This document shows, one piece after another, positions 32,836 to 41,133 of a stretch of 64,000 bases of DNA. The notes under the pieces are model-generated. The model ran no database searches, had not been told where the DNA came from, and saw nothing but the letters and a program-made list of their open reading frames with translations. The position numbers and the translations under genes are program-made. How positions within the stretch are numbered: position 1 is the stretch's first letter; each line of letters begins with the position of its first letter. The stretch is from NCBI RefSeq assembly GCF_000524475.1, contig NZ_BAVQ01000071.1, positions 83,655 through 147,654 on the forward strand, written 5' to 3'. The DNA is from Tomitella biformata AHU 1821 (lineage in GTDB: Bacteria; Actinomycetota; Actinomycetes; Mycobacteriales; Mycobacteriaceae).

Positions 32836-33750
32836 CTACGCGCGGAAGTGGAGGTCGGCGCAGACCCGTTGAACTCGCGCGCGCTGGCTCTGGTCCAGGC
32901 CTTGGATCGGCAGCGGCAGCGACCCCTCGGACACCAGACCGAGGTGTTCGGCGATCGCCGCGATCACTCTGATGCTGCCGCCAAAATCGGTGTACAGCTC
33001 CCATAGCGGACTCAGTCGGTCAGACTCGGCTGTCGCCGCCGCGTCGCGTCCGGCCAGCGCCGCGCGGGTGAGGTCCAGGGCGGGCTGCGGCAAGGTTCCG
33101 CCGAGCACCGAGTACCAGGCGTCGCAACCCGCAATCAGCCCGTTGGCCGCCGCCGCGTCTCCGGAGACTCCGATGGTGACGTGCTCGGGGAGCACCGCGC
33201 GGATCTCGCTGACTCTGGCACGGGCCAGTCCGGGATCGGCCGGCACACCGGGGATCTTGATCGAGGTGATGCCGGGCAATTCCGCGATGCGCCCGTAAAG
33301 GTCCACCGTGAACGCGAAGTGGGTGGTGCCGGGGTTGTCGTAGACGATGACGGGAAGCGACGAGTGCTCGGTGACAGCCCGAAACAACTCGAAGACATCG
33401 TTGTCGGTCAACGGCTGGTAGGTCATCGCGGACAGCAGGACTCCCGATGCGCCCGCCTTCTCCGCGTTAGCGGCGTTGGCGAGCACGTGGGCGGTCCGGA
33501 GCGCCCCGATGCCGACGAACACGGGCAGGCCGCGGGCATGCTCGACTGCCAGTTGGGCAACTCGGAAGCGCTCGTCGGCACTGAGGTAGGCATAGGAACC
33601 GGTCGAGCCGAGCGCGGTGATGGAGTCCACCCGCGCGTCCGCGAGCCGGCCGATAAGTCGCGCGAACGCCGCCTCGTCCACGCTGTCATCGACTAGCGGG
33701 GTGAGGGGAAAGGCACTGAGCCCGGTCACTGGCGCGGATCCTGTGGACAT
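32836..33750 (-). CDS. Dihydrodipicolinate synthase family aldolase/lyase
   Basis: The 304-residue class I aldolase of the DapA/NanA superfamily has the catalytic Tyr in VIVYDNPGTT (about residue 135) and the Schiff-base Lys in TSIKIPG (about 163). The GxTG-type motif appears as ALGSTGSYAYLS. The true dapA usually lies with dapB elsewhere, so this is probably a paralogue acting on another 2-keto acid, such as a sugar-acid derivative. GGAG precedes the ATG at 33750. It follows the membrane acyltransferase gene by 14 nt, and the two form an operon. Confidence 0.85.
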   Translation of the reverse strand: MSTGSAPVTGLSAFPLTPLVDDSVDEAAFARLIGRLADARVDSITALGSTGSYAYLSADERFRVAQLAVEHARGLPVFVGIGALRTAHVLANAANAEKAGASGVLLSAMTYQPLTDNDVFELFRAVTEHSSLPVIVYDNPGTTHFAFTVDLYGRIAELPGITSIKIPGVPADPGLARARVSEIRAVLPEHVTIGVSGDAAAANGLIAGCDAWYSVLGGTLPQPALDLTRAALAGRDAAATAESDRLSPLWELYTDFGGSIRVIAAIAEHLGLVSEGSLPLPIQGLDQSQRARVQRVCADLHFRA

Positions 33751-33764
33751 GGCGGGCTCCTTCG

Positions 33765-34928
33765 TCAAAGGGTCGGCGTAGCCGCCGTCTTCGCCTCGGC
33801 GGCCTTCTTCTCCCCGATATTCTTGGTCCTGCGCCCGATCCACCGGCCGGCGGGCTGCTCGATCCAGCGGTAGAACGCCTCCACCAAGACGAACAGCACG
33901 AGCAGGAAGGCGAGCACCGCACCCGTCGTGCCCAGGTACGGCTCGGTGAAGTTGAAGATGGAGTACAGCATCAACGTGTGCAGAAGGTAGATGCCGAAGC
34001 TGCGGCTGGAGAGCCAGTGCACCGGGCCCCAATCGTTGAGCCGGCCCCGATACTTGCCCACCACCATCACCAGCCCGGTGACAACGACCATCGTCCACAG
34101 GTACCGCGTGCCCGCCCAGTAGACGCCCAACTCGGTGGCCATCTGCACGGTCAGCACCTGCATCACGGTCGCGACGACGATCCACACCCAGCCCGACGCG
34201 CGCACCCCCGCCAGGTAGATGATCTGGCCCATGAACAGCGCGGGCAGGGTCGCGGCGAGCTTGCTCAGCATCGGCACCGCGTACTCGAATGGAACCCAGT
34301 GGTTGTAGGCGAGGATCCCCATGCTGACCAGCGCGCCGGCGATCGGCATGAGGATCGGCCAGCGTCGCAGCAGCCCCTGCATGCTCATGACCAGCAGGAA
34401 GAACAGGATTTGCACCAGCAGGGTCCATGTGACGCCGAGGACCTCCACCGGCTGTGGCTTGAGGAAGAAGCCGCCAAGCACGAAGCTCAGCGCCGCCTCC
34501 CCGTTCGAGATCTCGGTCTGGCCGCTGAAGGTGCCCATGAAGCCGGCCTTGATCAGCACCACGGCAATGGCGGTCGCGACCCAGGCTCCGGGCAGCAGCC
34601 GGCCGATGCGATTCGCGAGGAATTTGCCCTTGTGTTGGCGTATCGCAGAGCCCGTGAGCAGCAGCCCGGTGAGCATCATGAAGATCGCGACGCCGAAGAA
34701 GGACAGGTAGAGGTTCAGCCCACCGCTGTAGACCAGGGTCTCCTCGACGACGTCCATCAACCACCAGTTGATGTCCAGGGTGTCTTTGAAAAAGAAGGCG
34801 ATGTGCGTGTAGATCACAGCGATGGCGGCGATGGCACGCAGGGAGTTCGCTCCGAACAGCTCCACCCGACGACCGTCAGCTTTGTGCGCCACCAAGGCGA
34901 ACGGCTGTGTCGTCGGAGTTGCTGTCAT
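33765..34928 (-). CDS. Membrane acyltransferase (acyltransferase family 3, OafA-like)
   Basis: The 387-residue polytopic membrane protein has about ten hydrophobic helices and the family start LRAIAAIAVIYTHIAFFF, with the catalytic His near residue 43. Further family features include the loop with FLANRIGRLLPGAWVA and the SFGIYLLHTLML helix. Members transfer acetyl or other acyl groups to sugars or lipids of the envelope. The C-terminus is basic/Ala-rich and cytosolic. It is transcribed with the downstream dapA-like gene. Confidence 0.85.
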   Translation of the reverse strand: MTATPTTQPFALVAHKADGRRVELFGANSLRAIAAIAVIYTHIAFFFKDTLDINWWLMDVVEETLVYSGGLNLYLSFFGVAIFMMLTGLLLTGSAIRQHKGKFLANRIGRLLPGAWVATAIAVVLIKAGFMGTFSGQTEISNGEAALSFVLGGFFLKPQPVEVLGVTWTLLVQILFFLLVMSMQGLLRRWPILMPIAGALVSMGILAYNHWVPFEYAVPMLSKLAATLPALFMGQIIYLAGVRASGWVWIVVATVMQVLTVQMATELGVYWAGTRYLWTMVVVTGLVMVVGKYRGRLNDWGPVHWLSSRSFGIYLLHTLMLYSIFNFTEPYLGTTGAVLAFLLVLFVLVEAFYRWIEQPAGRWIGRRTKNIGEKKAAEAKTAATPTL

Positions 34929-35247
34929 TTCGAGGCGGAATCCATTTCTTCAGGGTCGATTCCGTCGCACACACGTCACTCCGCGCGGAGATCAGCGCCT
35001 TACCCTACCCGTTACCCGCACCGGGCACGAGCCGATATTCTGCGAAAACCCCAGGCCCGACGGCCGAAAGCACGCGGACCTGCGCCAACACCGCTGCTAG
35101 CGGCCGGGTGGAATTCGGCACAGTCTGACCGTATTGCACAAATGATCGGAATACACAAAGGTGGTGAGCGGACAAACTATCGCTTATGAGGGCGGCTTGG
35201 TCAAGACCGCACGGTCTGGATGAGCCGTTCACAATGGAAGGATGACC
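34929..35247. other. Divergent intergenic region before sodA
   Basis: This 319 nt gap separates the minus-strand acyltransferase from sodA and should hold both promoters. A short inverted repeat GACCGCACGGTC lies at 35205-35216, and a TATCGC hexamer near 35179 could be a -10 element. Nothing else stands out. Confidence 0.4.
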
Positions 35248-35877
35248 GTGGCTGATTACACGCTTCCGGAACTGCCCTACGCGTACGACGCGCTGGCACC
35301 CCACATCTCGGCGGAGATCATGGAGCTGCACCACAGCAAGCACCATGCCGCCTACGTCGCCGGTGCCAACGCCGCCCTGGCCGCAATGGCCGAGGCCCGC
35401 GAGGACGGCACCATCGGCACGAAGGCCCTCGTGCTCTCGCGCAACCTCTCGTTCCACCTGGGTGGCCACACCAACCACTCCATCTTCTGGAACAACATGT
35501 CCCCGGACGGCGGCGACAAGCCCGAGGGCGAGCTGCTCGCGGCGATCACCGACACGTTCGGCTCGTTCGACAAGTTCCAGGCGCACTTCACCGGCACCGC
35601 GATGACCATCCAGGGCTCCGGCTGGGCCGTTCTCGCCTGGGACCAGATCGGCCAGCAGCTGATCATCGAGCAGATGGAAGACCAGAGCAACGGCATCTCC
35701 GTCGGCATCATCCCCATCGTGATGCTGGACATGTGGGAGCACGCCTTCTACCTGCAGTACAAGAACGTCAAGGGCGATTACGTCAAGAACTGGTGGAACA
35801 TCGTCAACTGGGCCGACGCGTCCGCACGCTTCGAGCGCGCGCGCACCCAGACCGCCGGGCTCATCCTCCCCGCGTAG
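35248..35877 (+). CDS. sodA: Superoxide dismutase, Fe/Mn family
   Basis: SodA dismutates superoxide to oxygen and hydrogen peroxide. The 209-residue protein closely resembles mycobacterial SodA (VADYTLPELPYAYDAL start; DMWEHAFYLQYKNVKGDYVKNWWNIVNWAD end). Metal ligands are H28, H77 (TNHSIFW), D161 and H165. The GTG at 35248 is chosen because GGAAGG ends only at the preceding ATG (35242), too close for that ATG, but 6 nt from the GTG; the protein start then also matches the mycobacterial one. There is no signal peptide. The position between glpQ1 and rraA matches Rv3846. Confidence 0.95.
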   Translation: MADYTLPELPYAYDALAPHISAEIMELHHSKHHAAYVAGANAALAAMAEAREDGTIGTKALVLSRNLSFHLGGHTNHSIFWNNMSPDGGDKPEGELLAAITDTFGSFDKFQAHFTGTAMTIQGSGWAVLAWDQIGQQLIIEQMEDQSNGISVGIIPIVMLDMWEHAFYLQYKNVKGDYVKNWWNIVNWADASARFERARTQTAGLILPA

Positions 35878-35951
35878 TACGCAGCCAGGAAACACCGACG
35901 CCGTCCCCGCCAGCATTCTGGCCGGGGCGGCGTTCGCCTATCCTGGCCACC

Positions 35952-36116
35952 ATGACTGAGCACATCGAATGGCCCGCCGGCGAAGAGCCCGCCGAGGAGA
36001 CCTCCGCGGACCAGGCCGCACGCGATCGCGCCCAAGCCCGCACCCGCGTCGTCGCGGCCGTCTCGTTGGTCGCGATCGTCCTCGTGGCCGCGCCCATCCT
36101 GGTCTGGATCCTGTAA
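35952..36116 (+). CDS. Small single-pass membrane protein
   Basis: A 54-residue protein: acidic N-terminal half (TEHIEWPAGEEPAEETSADQAARD), a short basic stretch and one C-terminal helix (VVAAVSLVAIVLVAAPILVWIL). Orientation is probably N-in with the helix at the membrane. No family recognised. Third-position GC is high, supporting coding. It sits between sodA and the pirin gene on the same strand. Confidence 0.5.
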   Translation: MTEHIEWPAGEEPAEETSADQAARDRAQARTRVVAAVSLVAIVLVAAPILVWIL

Positions 36117-36138
36117 CCGCCCGGGCAGGAGGTATCCC

Positions 36139-36870
36139 ATGACCGTGCACGTCATCCGCTCCGAGGACCGGTCCCGCTGGCGGGTCGATTGGCTCGACTC
36201 GCGACAGTCCTTCCCGGTCACCGGCAACTTCGACCTCGCCGCGCATGCGCACGGGCTGTTGATGGTGCACAACCAGGACACCGTCGGGCCCGGCGAGGGC
36301 TTCGACACCCACCGGCACCGCGACGTCGAGATCATCACCTGGGTGCTCGAAGGCTCCGTCCTCCACCAGGATTCCGCCGGCAACTCCGGCCTCATCTACC
36401 CCGGCCTGGCGCAGCGGATGAGCGCGGGCACCGGCATCCTGCACTCGGAGAAGAACGGCTCCACCAGCTATTCCGGCGACCGCGTCGAGGTGGTGCAGAT
36501 GTGGATCCCGCCCGATACCGCTGGCATCACGCCCAACTACCAGGAGCTCGATGTCGCGGCCGCCCTCTCGACCGGCGAGCTGGTCCCCGTCGCGTCGGGC
36601 ATGCGCCGGCACCTGCCCGACGCGGCCATCGGGATCCGGAACCGCTTCGCGACGCTGCACGCGGCCCGCCTCGCACCCGGCCAGAAGGTCACGGTGCCCG
36701 ACGCGCCATTCGGCCATGTCTTCCTCGCCCGCGGGACGGCCACAATGGAGGGCGCCGGGCCGCTCGAGGCGGGGGACGCCGTCCGGCTCACCGCCGACGG
36801 CGGCCAGCGGCTCACCGCCCTAGAGCCCGCGGAGGTGCTGATCTGGGAGATGCACGCGGAGTTCGAGTAG
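36139..36870 (+). CDS. Pirin family protein
   Basis: This 243-residue bicupin has the metal-binding N-terminal cupin with HRHRDVEIITWVLEG (about 56-70, ligand His and Glu) and TGILHSEKN, and a degenerate second cupin. It resembles YhhW-type pirins, some with quercetin 2,3-dioxygenase activity. GGAGG precedes the ATG by 8 nt. It lies downstream of sodA and the small membrane protein, with a 22 nt gap to the latter, so oxidative-stress co-expression is possible. The physiological role is unknown. Confidence 0.88.
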   Translation: MTVHVIRSEDRSRWRVDWLDSRQSFPVTGNFDLAAHAHGLLMVHNQDTVGPGEGFDTHRHRDVEIITWVLEGSVLHQDSAGNSGLIYPGLAQRMSAGTGILHSEKNGSTSYSGDRVEVVQMWIPPDTAGITPNYQELDVAAALSTGELVPVASGMRRHLPDAAIGIRNRFATLHAARLAPGQKVTVPDAPFGHVFLARGTATMEGAGPLEAGDAVRLTADGGQRLTALEPAEVLIWEMHAEFE

Positions 36871-36877
36871 GACGCGC

Positions 36878-36951
36878 AACCCTTAATAGACCACCTCGCC
36901 ATTAAGGGTTGATACCCTAAACCTTGATGAGCGCATCGAGTACTAAGGGTT
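36878..36951. promoter_or_regulatory. Repeated AACCCTTA/TAAGGGTT sites before the Fic gene
   Basis: AACCCTTAAT (36878-36887) and ATTAAGGGTT (36901-36910) form a perfect inverted repeat with a 13 nt spacer. A further TAAGGGTT is at 36944-36951, ending 4 nt before the ATG, and a degenerate ACCCTAAA begins at 36914. The sites look like operators of the Fic-wHTH protein itself; the last one also contains its ribosome-binding AAGGG. Confidence 0.65.
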
Positions 36952-36955
36952 AAGC

Positions 36956-38248
36956 ATGGCGGAACTGTTAGAGGCGTACTGGGAGCCCGACCTGTCCTCC
37001 GGACTCGTCGCCAAGCATCGCCGCGGCGGCCGCTACCGCACCTACATCCCCGACTCAATCGTGGACCGCCCGCTGACCGTCCCCCCGGTCCTCTCGCAAC
37101 AGGCAGCACAGGCCGAACGCGCAATCCGCAACCTCAGCTCCGGCCCCGGAGCCTCAGGACTCGCGACGATCAGCCGCTTCCTGCTGCGTTCCGAGGCCAT
37201 CGCCAGTTCGATGATCGAGGGCATCGCGCCCTCACCGCAGCAGGTGGCATTGGCCGAACTCTCTCAGGACGAGACCATCCTCGGGTTCAGCGACCAGGCA
37301 CGGCTGGTGGCCAACAACATCACCATCCTGCGCCGAGCCTCGCAAGAACTCGTGGATGCCGACGCTGTCACTCCGGAGGACATCGTCGAGTTGCACGCGG
37401 CGCTACTACCGGACGAACGCCACCACGGGCTGCGGCAGGTGCAGAACTGGATCGGCGGTTCCAACTGGAATCCGCTGGAGGCCGAATTCGTGCCACCGCC
37501 CGCCGATCTCGTCCCCCCACTGGTGGCCGATCTCGCCTCCTACCTCAATGGCTCAACGCACGGGGCCCTGCTCCAGGCGGGCATTATGCATGCCCAGTTC
37601 GAGACCATTCATCCATTCACCGATGGCAACGGCCGGGTCGGCCGCGCACTCATCCACACCGTGTTAGCCCGCCGGGGCCTCGCCCCAGGCGCGATTCTGC
37701 CGGTCAGCCTCGTCCTGTCGACGCTCAGCGAGCGGTACGTCGACGGGCTCACCGAGTACCGCTACGTCGGCGACCCCCTCGCAACCACCTCGACTCGCGG
37801 CGTCAACGCCTGGCTCGCCACCTTCATCGACGCCACCGCCATCGCCGCGGAGCAAGCCGCGAAATTGGCCGCAGACATCGCCGAGTTGCACGATTCGTGG
37901 GACACGAGGCTCGGCATGCACCGCATCAGCCAGGGACTGAGGGAGGAGCCCCGAGCGGGGTCCGCGGTGTCCAAGATCCTGCGGATCCTGCCCGAGGCCC
38001 CCGTGATGACGACCAGCACGGCTCAGCGGATGCTGAAAATCTCCTTCCCGCCGGCTCGTGCTGCGCTTGAGGAGTTGGCGGACGCCGGAATTTTGTCCAG
38101 GAGGAGCGTCGACCGAGGAACCACCGGCTACCTGGCCCGGGACGTATTGAACCTGATCGGCCTCGCTGAACGACGGCTCGCGAGCACGCGGTTCGACACC
38201 AGGCTCTCGGCCCCCGGACCCCAAGCCCCGGCTCGCCCCTCCGACTGA
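36956..38248 (+). CDS. Fic family AMP-transferase with C-terminal winged-helix domain
   Basis: Fic proteins transfer AMP or related groups to hydroxyl side chains of target proteins. The 430-residue protein has a Fic_N region (about 30-95) with an auto-inhibitory motif SSMIEG (84-89, fitting S/TxxxE(G/N)), the complete active site HPFTDGNGRVGR (219-230), and a C-terminal winged-helix part (MTTSTAQRMLKISFPPARAALEELADAGILSRRS). So it is a class II, self-inhibited Fic. Repeated TAAGGGTT motifs in its promoter suggest autoregulation. No antitoxin gene is adjacent. Targets are unknown. Confidence 0.9.
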   Translation: MAELLEAYWEPDLSSGLVAKHRRGGRYRTYIPDSIVDRPLTVPPVLSQQAAQAERAIRNLSSGPGASGLATISRFLLRSEAIASSMIEGIAPSPQQVALAELSQDETILGFSDQARLVANNITILRRASQELVDADAVTPEDIVELHAALLPDERHHGLRQVQNWIGGSNWNPLEAEFVPPPADLVPPLVADLASYLNGSTHGALLQAGIMHAQFETIHPFTDGNGRVGRALIHTVLARRGLAPGAILPVSLVLSTLSERYVDGLTEYRYVGDPLATTSTRGVNAWLATFIDATAIAAEQAAKLAADIAELHDSWDTRLGMHRISQGLREEPRAGSAVSKILRILPEAPVMTTSTAQRMLKISFPPARAALEELADAGILSRRSVDRGTTGYLARDVLNLIGLAERRLASTRFDTRLSAPGPQAPARPSD

Positions 38249-38365
38249 ACCAAATCCCCACGGTGGCGGCCCTATTCCTGAGAGAATTGGGAGTACTGCG
38301 CTCGGAGCCCAGACACCCTGGCCGCCTCAGTCCTCTCACGCGGCCGCTACGACAGGAGAGCCATC

Positions 38366-39133
38366 GTGGAAATCGCAGGATCTGCCGCCCTCGTCACCGG
38401 AGGCGCGTCCGGCCTCGGCGCCGCAACCGCCAAGCTTCTCGCGGACAAGGGTGCCACCGTCTTTGGCATCGACCTCCAGACCTCGATCGACCGGGCGGGC
38501 GGCCAGGGCCCCGCCGGCGTCACGCTCATCCCCGCCGATGTGACCAGCGCCGAGGAGGTGCAATCGGCCGTCGACCAGGTGGTCGCCTCGGGCGCCCCGC
38601 TGCGGATCGTCGTCAACTGCGCGGGTGTCGGCTGGGCCGGGCGCATCCTCTCCAAGCACGGCCCCCATGATCTAGAGCTGTTCCGCACAGTCATCACCGT
38701 CAACCTGCTGGGCACGTTCAACGTGATGCGCTTGGCCGCCGACGCGATCGCCAAGACCGACACCTCCGACGAGTCCGGCCAGCGCGGCGTGGTCATCAAC
38801 ACCGCGTCGGTGGCCGCGTTCGAGGGCCAGATCGGCCAGATTGCCTATTCCGCGTCCAAAGGCGGGGTGCACGGCATGACCGTGCCCGCCGCGCGGGACC
38901 TCGGCCAGTTCGGGATCCGCGTTAATACGATCGCCCCCGGGATCGTCGACACTCCCATGCTCGCAGGTGTCACCGACGAGTTCCGGGAGAGCCTCTCGGC
39001 GGGGGTGCCGTTCCCGCGGCGCCTCGCCCGACCCGACGAGTATGCGCAGCTCGTGGGGATGATCATCGAGCATGACTACCTCAACGGCGAGACCATCCGG
39101 ATGGACGGCGCGCTACGGATGGCCCCAAGATAG
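38366..39133 (+). CDS. SDR family dehydrogenase, 3-hydroxyacyl-CoA dehydrogenase type 2-like
   Basis: The 255-residue SDR has TGGASGLG (11-18), NCAGVGWAG, and the catalytic Ser-Tyr-Lys in NTASVAAFEGQIGQIAYSASKGG, plus an APGIVDTPML motif. The sequence pattern is that of bacterial HSD17B10-like 3-hydroxyacyl-CoA dehydrogenases, which oxidise 3-hydroxyacyl-CoA in beta-oxidation or isoleucine breakdown. The GTG at 38366 has AGGAGAG upstream. A perfect palindromic terminator follows. It stands alone, with no thiolase or hydratase nearby. Confidence 0.85.
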   Translation: MEIAGSAALVTGGASGLGAATAKLLADKGATVFGIDLQTSIDRAGGQGPAGVTLIPADVTSAEEVQSAVDQVVASGAPLRIVVNCAGVGWAGRILSKHGPHDLELFRTVITVNLLGTFNVMRLAADAIAKTDTSDESGQRGVVINTASVAAFEGQIGQIAYSASKGGVHGMTVPAARDLGQFGIRVNTIAPGIVDTPMLAGVTDEFRESLSAGVPFPRRLARPDEYAQLVGMIIEHDYLNGETIRMDGALRMAPR

Positions 39134-39170
39134 CGAGGGCCCCGGCCTCCAGAACCCCAACAAGCAGTGT

Positions 39171-39198
39171 GGCCCGTCCTTTAATTAAAGGACGGGCC
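39171..39198. terminator. 28 nt perfect palindrome
   Basis: Two 14 nt arms (39171-39184, 39185-39198; GGCCCGTCCTTTAA) form a perfect palindrome whose AT centre would make the loop. It lies after the SDR gene and before an AT-rich promoter region of tmm. Confidence 0.75.
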
Positions 39199-39297
39199 AA
39201 ACTATTTATCAGGCAATCCCACCATTATACACGAAGAGCGAAACATTCGTATTTATGCTAAACATGTGGAGTTGCCAATTGTAAAAGGAGATACCCG

Positions 39298-40773
39298 TTG
39301 ACGCCAAAGATCGCGATTTTAGGAGCAGGTCCCAGTGGTCTCGCACAGCTGCGAGCCTTCGAGTCGGCTCGGCAAGCCGGACTGGGGCCAATTCCGGAAA
39401 TCGTCTGCTACGAGAAGCAGGCAGATCTCGGTGGAATGTGGAATTACACCTGGCGCACCGGTATCGATGAGAACGGCGAGCCCGTCCACGGCAGCATGTA
39501 CCGGTACCTGTGGTCGAACGGCCCCAAGGAGTGCCTCGAGTTCGCGGACTACTCCTTCGAAGAGCACTTCGGCCAGCCGATCCCCTCGTACCCGCCCCGC
39601 GCGGTATTGCAGGACTACATCATGGGCCGCGTCGAGAAGAGCCACGCCCGCAAGCACATCAAGTTCAACCACGCTGTCCACCAGGTCGAGTACTCGGAGC
39701 AGACCGAGAAGTTCACCGTCACGGTCATGAACCACACCGCGGACCGGGTCGAGACCGACGAGTTCGACCACGTCATCGTCGCCACCGGCCACTTCTCCAC
39801 CCCCAACGTGCCGCACTTCAAGGGGATCGACCACTTCCCCGGCCGCGTCCTGCACGCCCACGACTTCCGCGACGCCCGCGAGTTCACCGACAAGCGCGTC
39901 CTCCTCGTCGGCAGCTCGTACTCCGCCGAGGACATCGGCAGCCAGTGCTATAAGTACGGTGCCGCCCGCGTGCTGATCAGCTACCGCTCCGGGCCCACCG
40001 GCTACACCTGGCCGGACCGCTTCAACGAGGTCCCGCTGCTGCAGCGCCTCGAGGGCAATACCGCGCACTTCGCCGACGGCACCAGCGAGGACGTCGACGC
40101 GATCGTGCTGTGCACCGGCTATAAGCACTACTTCCCGTTCCTGCCGGACGAGCTCCGGCTGCGCACCAGCAACCGCCTGTACCCGCGCGGGATGTACAAG
40201 GGCATCGTCTCCGAGCACAACCCCAAGCTCATGTTCCTGGGGATGCAAGACCAGTACTTCACGTTCAACATGTTCGACGCGCAGGCCTGGTACGCCCGTG
40301 ACGTCATCATGGGCGCCATCACTCTGCCCGACGCGGACGCGCAGGCCGCCGACATCAACCACTGGTCCGAGCGCGAGATCGCACTGGCCAGCACCGACGA
40401 TGAGATCGAGTTCCAGGCCGCGTACATCCGCGACCTCGTCGACGCGACGGACTACCCCGAGTTCCACGTGGAGGCGCAGGGCGAGCTGTTCAAGGAATGG
40501 CTGATCGACAAGCGCGACGACATCATGGGCTACCGCAACCGCAGCTACCGCTCTACGCTGACCGGCTCCATCGCCCCGCCGCTGCACGAGGACTGGCTCA
40601 GCATCCTGGACGACAGCGCCGAGTACTTCCTGGCCAACAACCTGCCGCGTTCACGCAAGCAGGACAAGCGCCTGCTCTCGCGCGGCGCCAAGCTGGCCGT
40701 GAATGCCGTGGTCCCGCCCGTGCGCGGCCGCGTCGCCGCCACCGCGGAGAGGCCCCCGCGCGCGGCCCGCTAG
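39298..40773 (+). CDS. tmm: Flavin monooxygenase, probable trimethylamine monooxygenase
   Basis: Tmm oxidises trimethylamine to its N-oxide using FAD, NADPH and oxygen. The 491-residue protein matches the marine Tmm pattern closely as I recall it: [20 protein letters not shown] at the start, [70 protein letters not shown] and [20 protein letters not shown] and NADPH Rossmann motifs are intact. The TTG start at 39298 is supported by AAGGAG 9 nt upstream. The 100 nt before it is AT-rich. No TMAO demethylase genes are adjacent, so the product may serve as an osmolyte or for export. Confidence 0.82.
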   Translation: MTPKIAILGAGPSGLAQLRAFESARQAGLGPIPEIVCYEKQADLGGMWNYTWRTGIDENGEPVHGSMYRYLWSNGPKECLEFADYSFEEHFGQPIPSYPPRAVLQDYIMGRVEKSHARKHIKFNHAVHQVEYSEQTEKFTVTVMNHTADRVETDEFDHVIVATGHFSTPNVPHFKGIDHFPGRVLHAHDFRDAREFTDKRVLLVGSSYSAEDIGSQCYKYGAARVLISYRSGPTGYTWPDRFNEVPLLQRLEGNTAHFADGTSEDVDAIVLCTGYKHYFPFLPDELRLRTSNRLYPRGMYKGIVSEHNPKLMFLGMQDQYFTFNMFDAQAWYARDVIMGAITLPDADAQAADINHWSEREIALASTDDEIEFQAAYIRDLVDATDYPEFHVEAQGELFKEWLIDKRDDIMGYRNRSYRSTLTGSIAPPLHEDWLSILDDSAEYFLANNLPRSRKQDKRLLSRGAKLAVNAVVPPVRGRVAATAERPPRAAR

Positions 40774-40787
40774 TTTCACATTAAATC

Positions 40788-40828
40788 AATGCCCTGCCCC
40801 GGCCGCGATGGCCGGGGCAGGGCATTTT
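40788..40828 (+). terminator. Intrinsic terminator after tmm
   Basis: A perfect 17 bp stem (40788-40804 with 40810-40826, arms AATGCCCTGCCCCGGCC) with a 5 nt loop and TTTT at 40825-40828. This is a textbook Rho-independent terminator. Confidence 0.9.
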
Positions 40829-40922
40829 CTATAGCACCGCCGGAACTGCCAAAGCTGCTGTACCCTCTGTCACAGCGAAGCAGCAGGGCCGTCAGGGGGA
40901 CGGCCGCATCCGGGGGGAAGCT

Positions 40923-41132
40923 ATGGCGGGGCCTGACCATTCATTTGCGCACGACATCGACCTGGAAGCGCCCACCTGGCAGATCCCCGCGACCGCCATA
41001 TATCCGTCATGGTTGGCCATCCGAATCCACTGCCGCAGGCTCCTGACCTGCGCGCACTCGAGGAATCGCCCCCCAGCGCGCCGAGCTGCCCTCCCCAAAT
41101 ACTTTTCGACAGTTAAAGCCTTGGAGAATTGA
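40923..41132 (+). CDS. Possible small protein upstream of the PPE-like gene
   Basis: A 69-codon ORF with a GGGGGAAG ribosome-binding site 3-4 nt before its ATG. The first 25 codons end almost always in G or C (MAGPDHSFAHDIDLEAPTWQ), the later part is less biased and rich in Arg/Cys/Pro. It ends one base before the next ATG, which suggests coupling. No family recognised; it could be a real small partner or a decayed gene. Confidence 0.35.
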   Translation: MAGPDHSFAHDIDLEAPTWQIPATAIYPSWLAIRIHCRRLLTCAHSRNRPPARRAALPKYFSTVKALEN

Positions 41133-41133
41133 C

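Noticed and set aside
32836..33750. The biosynthetic dapA gene
   Set aside because: Catalytic Tyr and Lys are present but the gene is paired with an acyltransferase rather than dapB or lysine genes, and the usual GTTGE motif is altered (GSTGSY).
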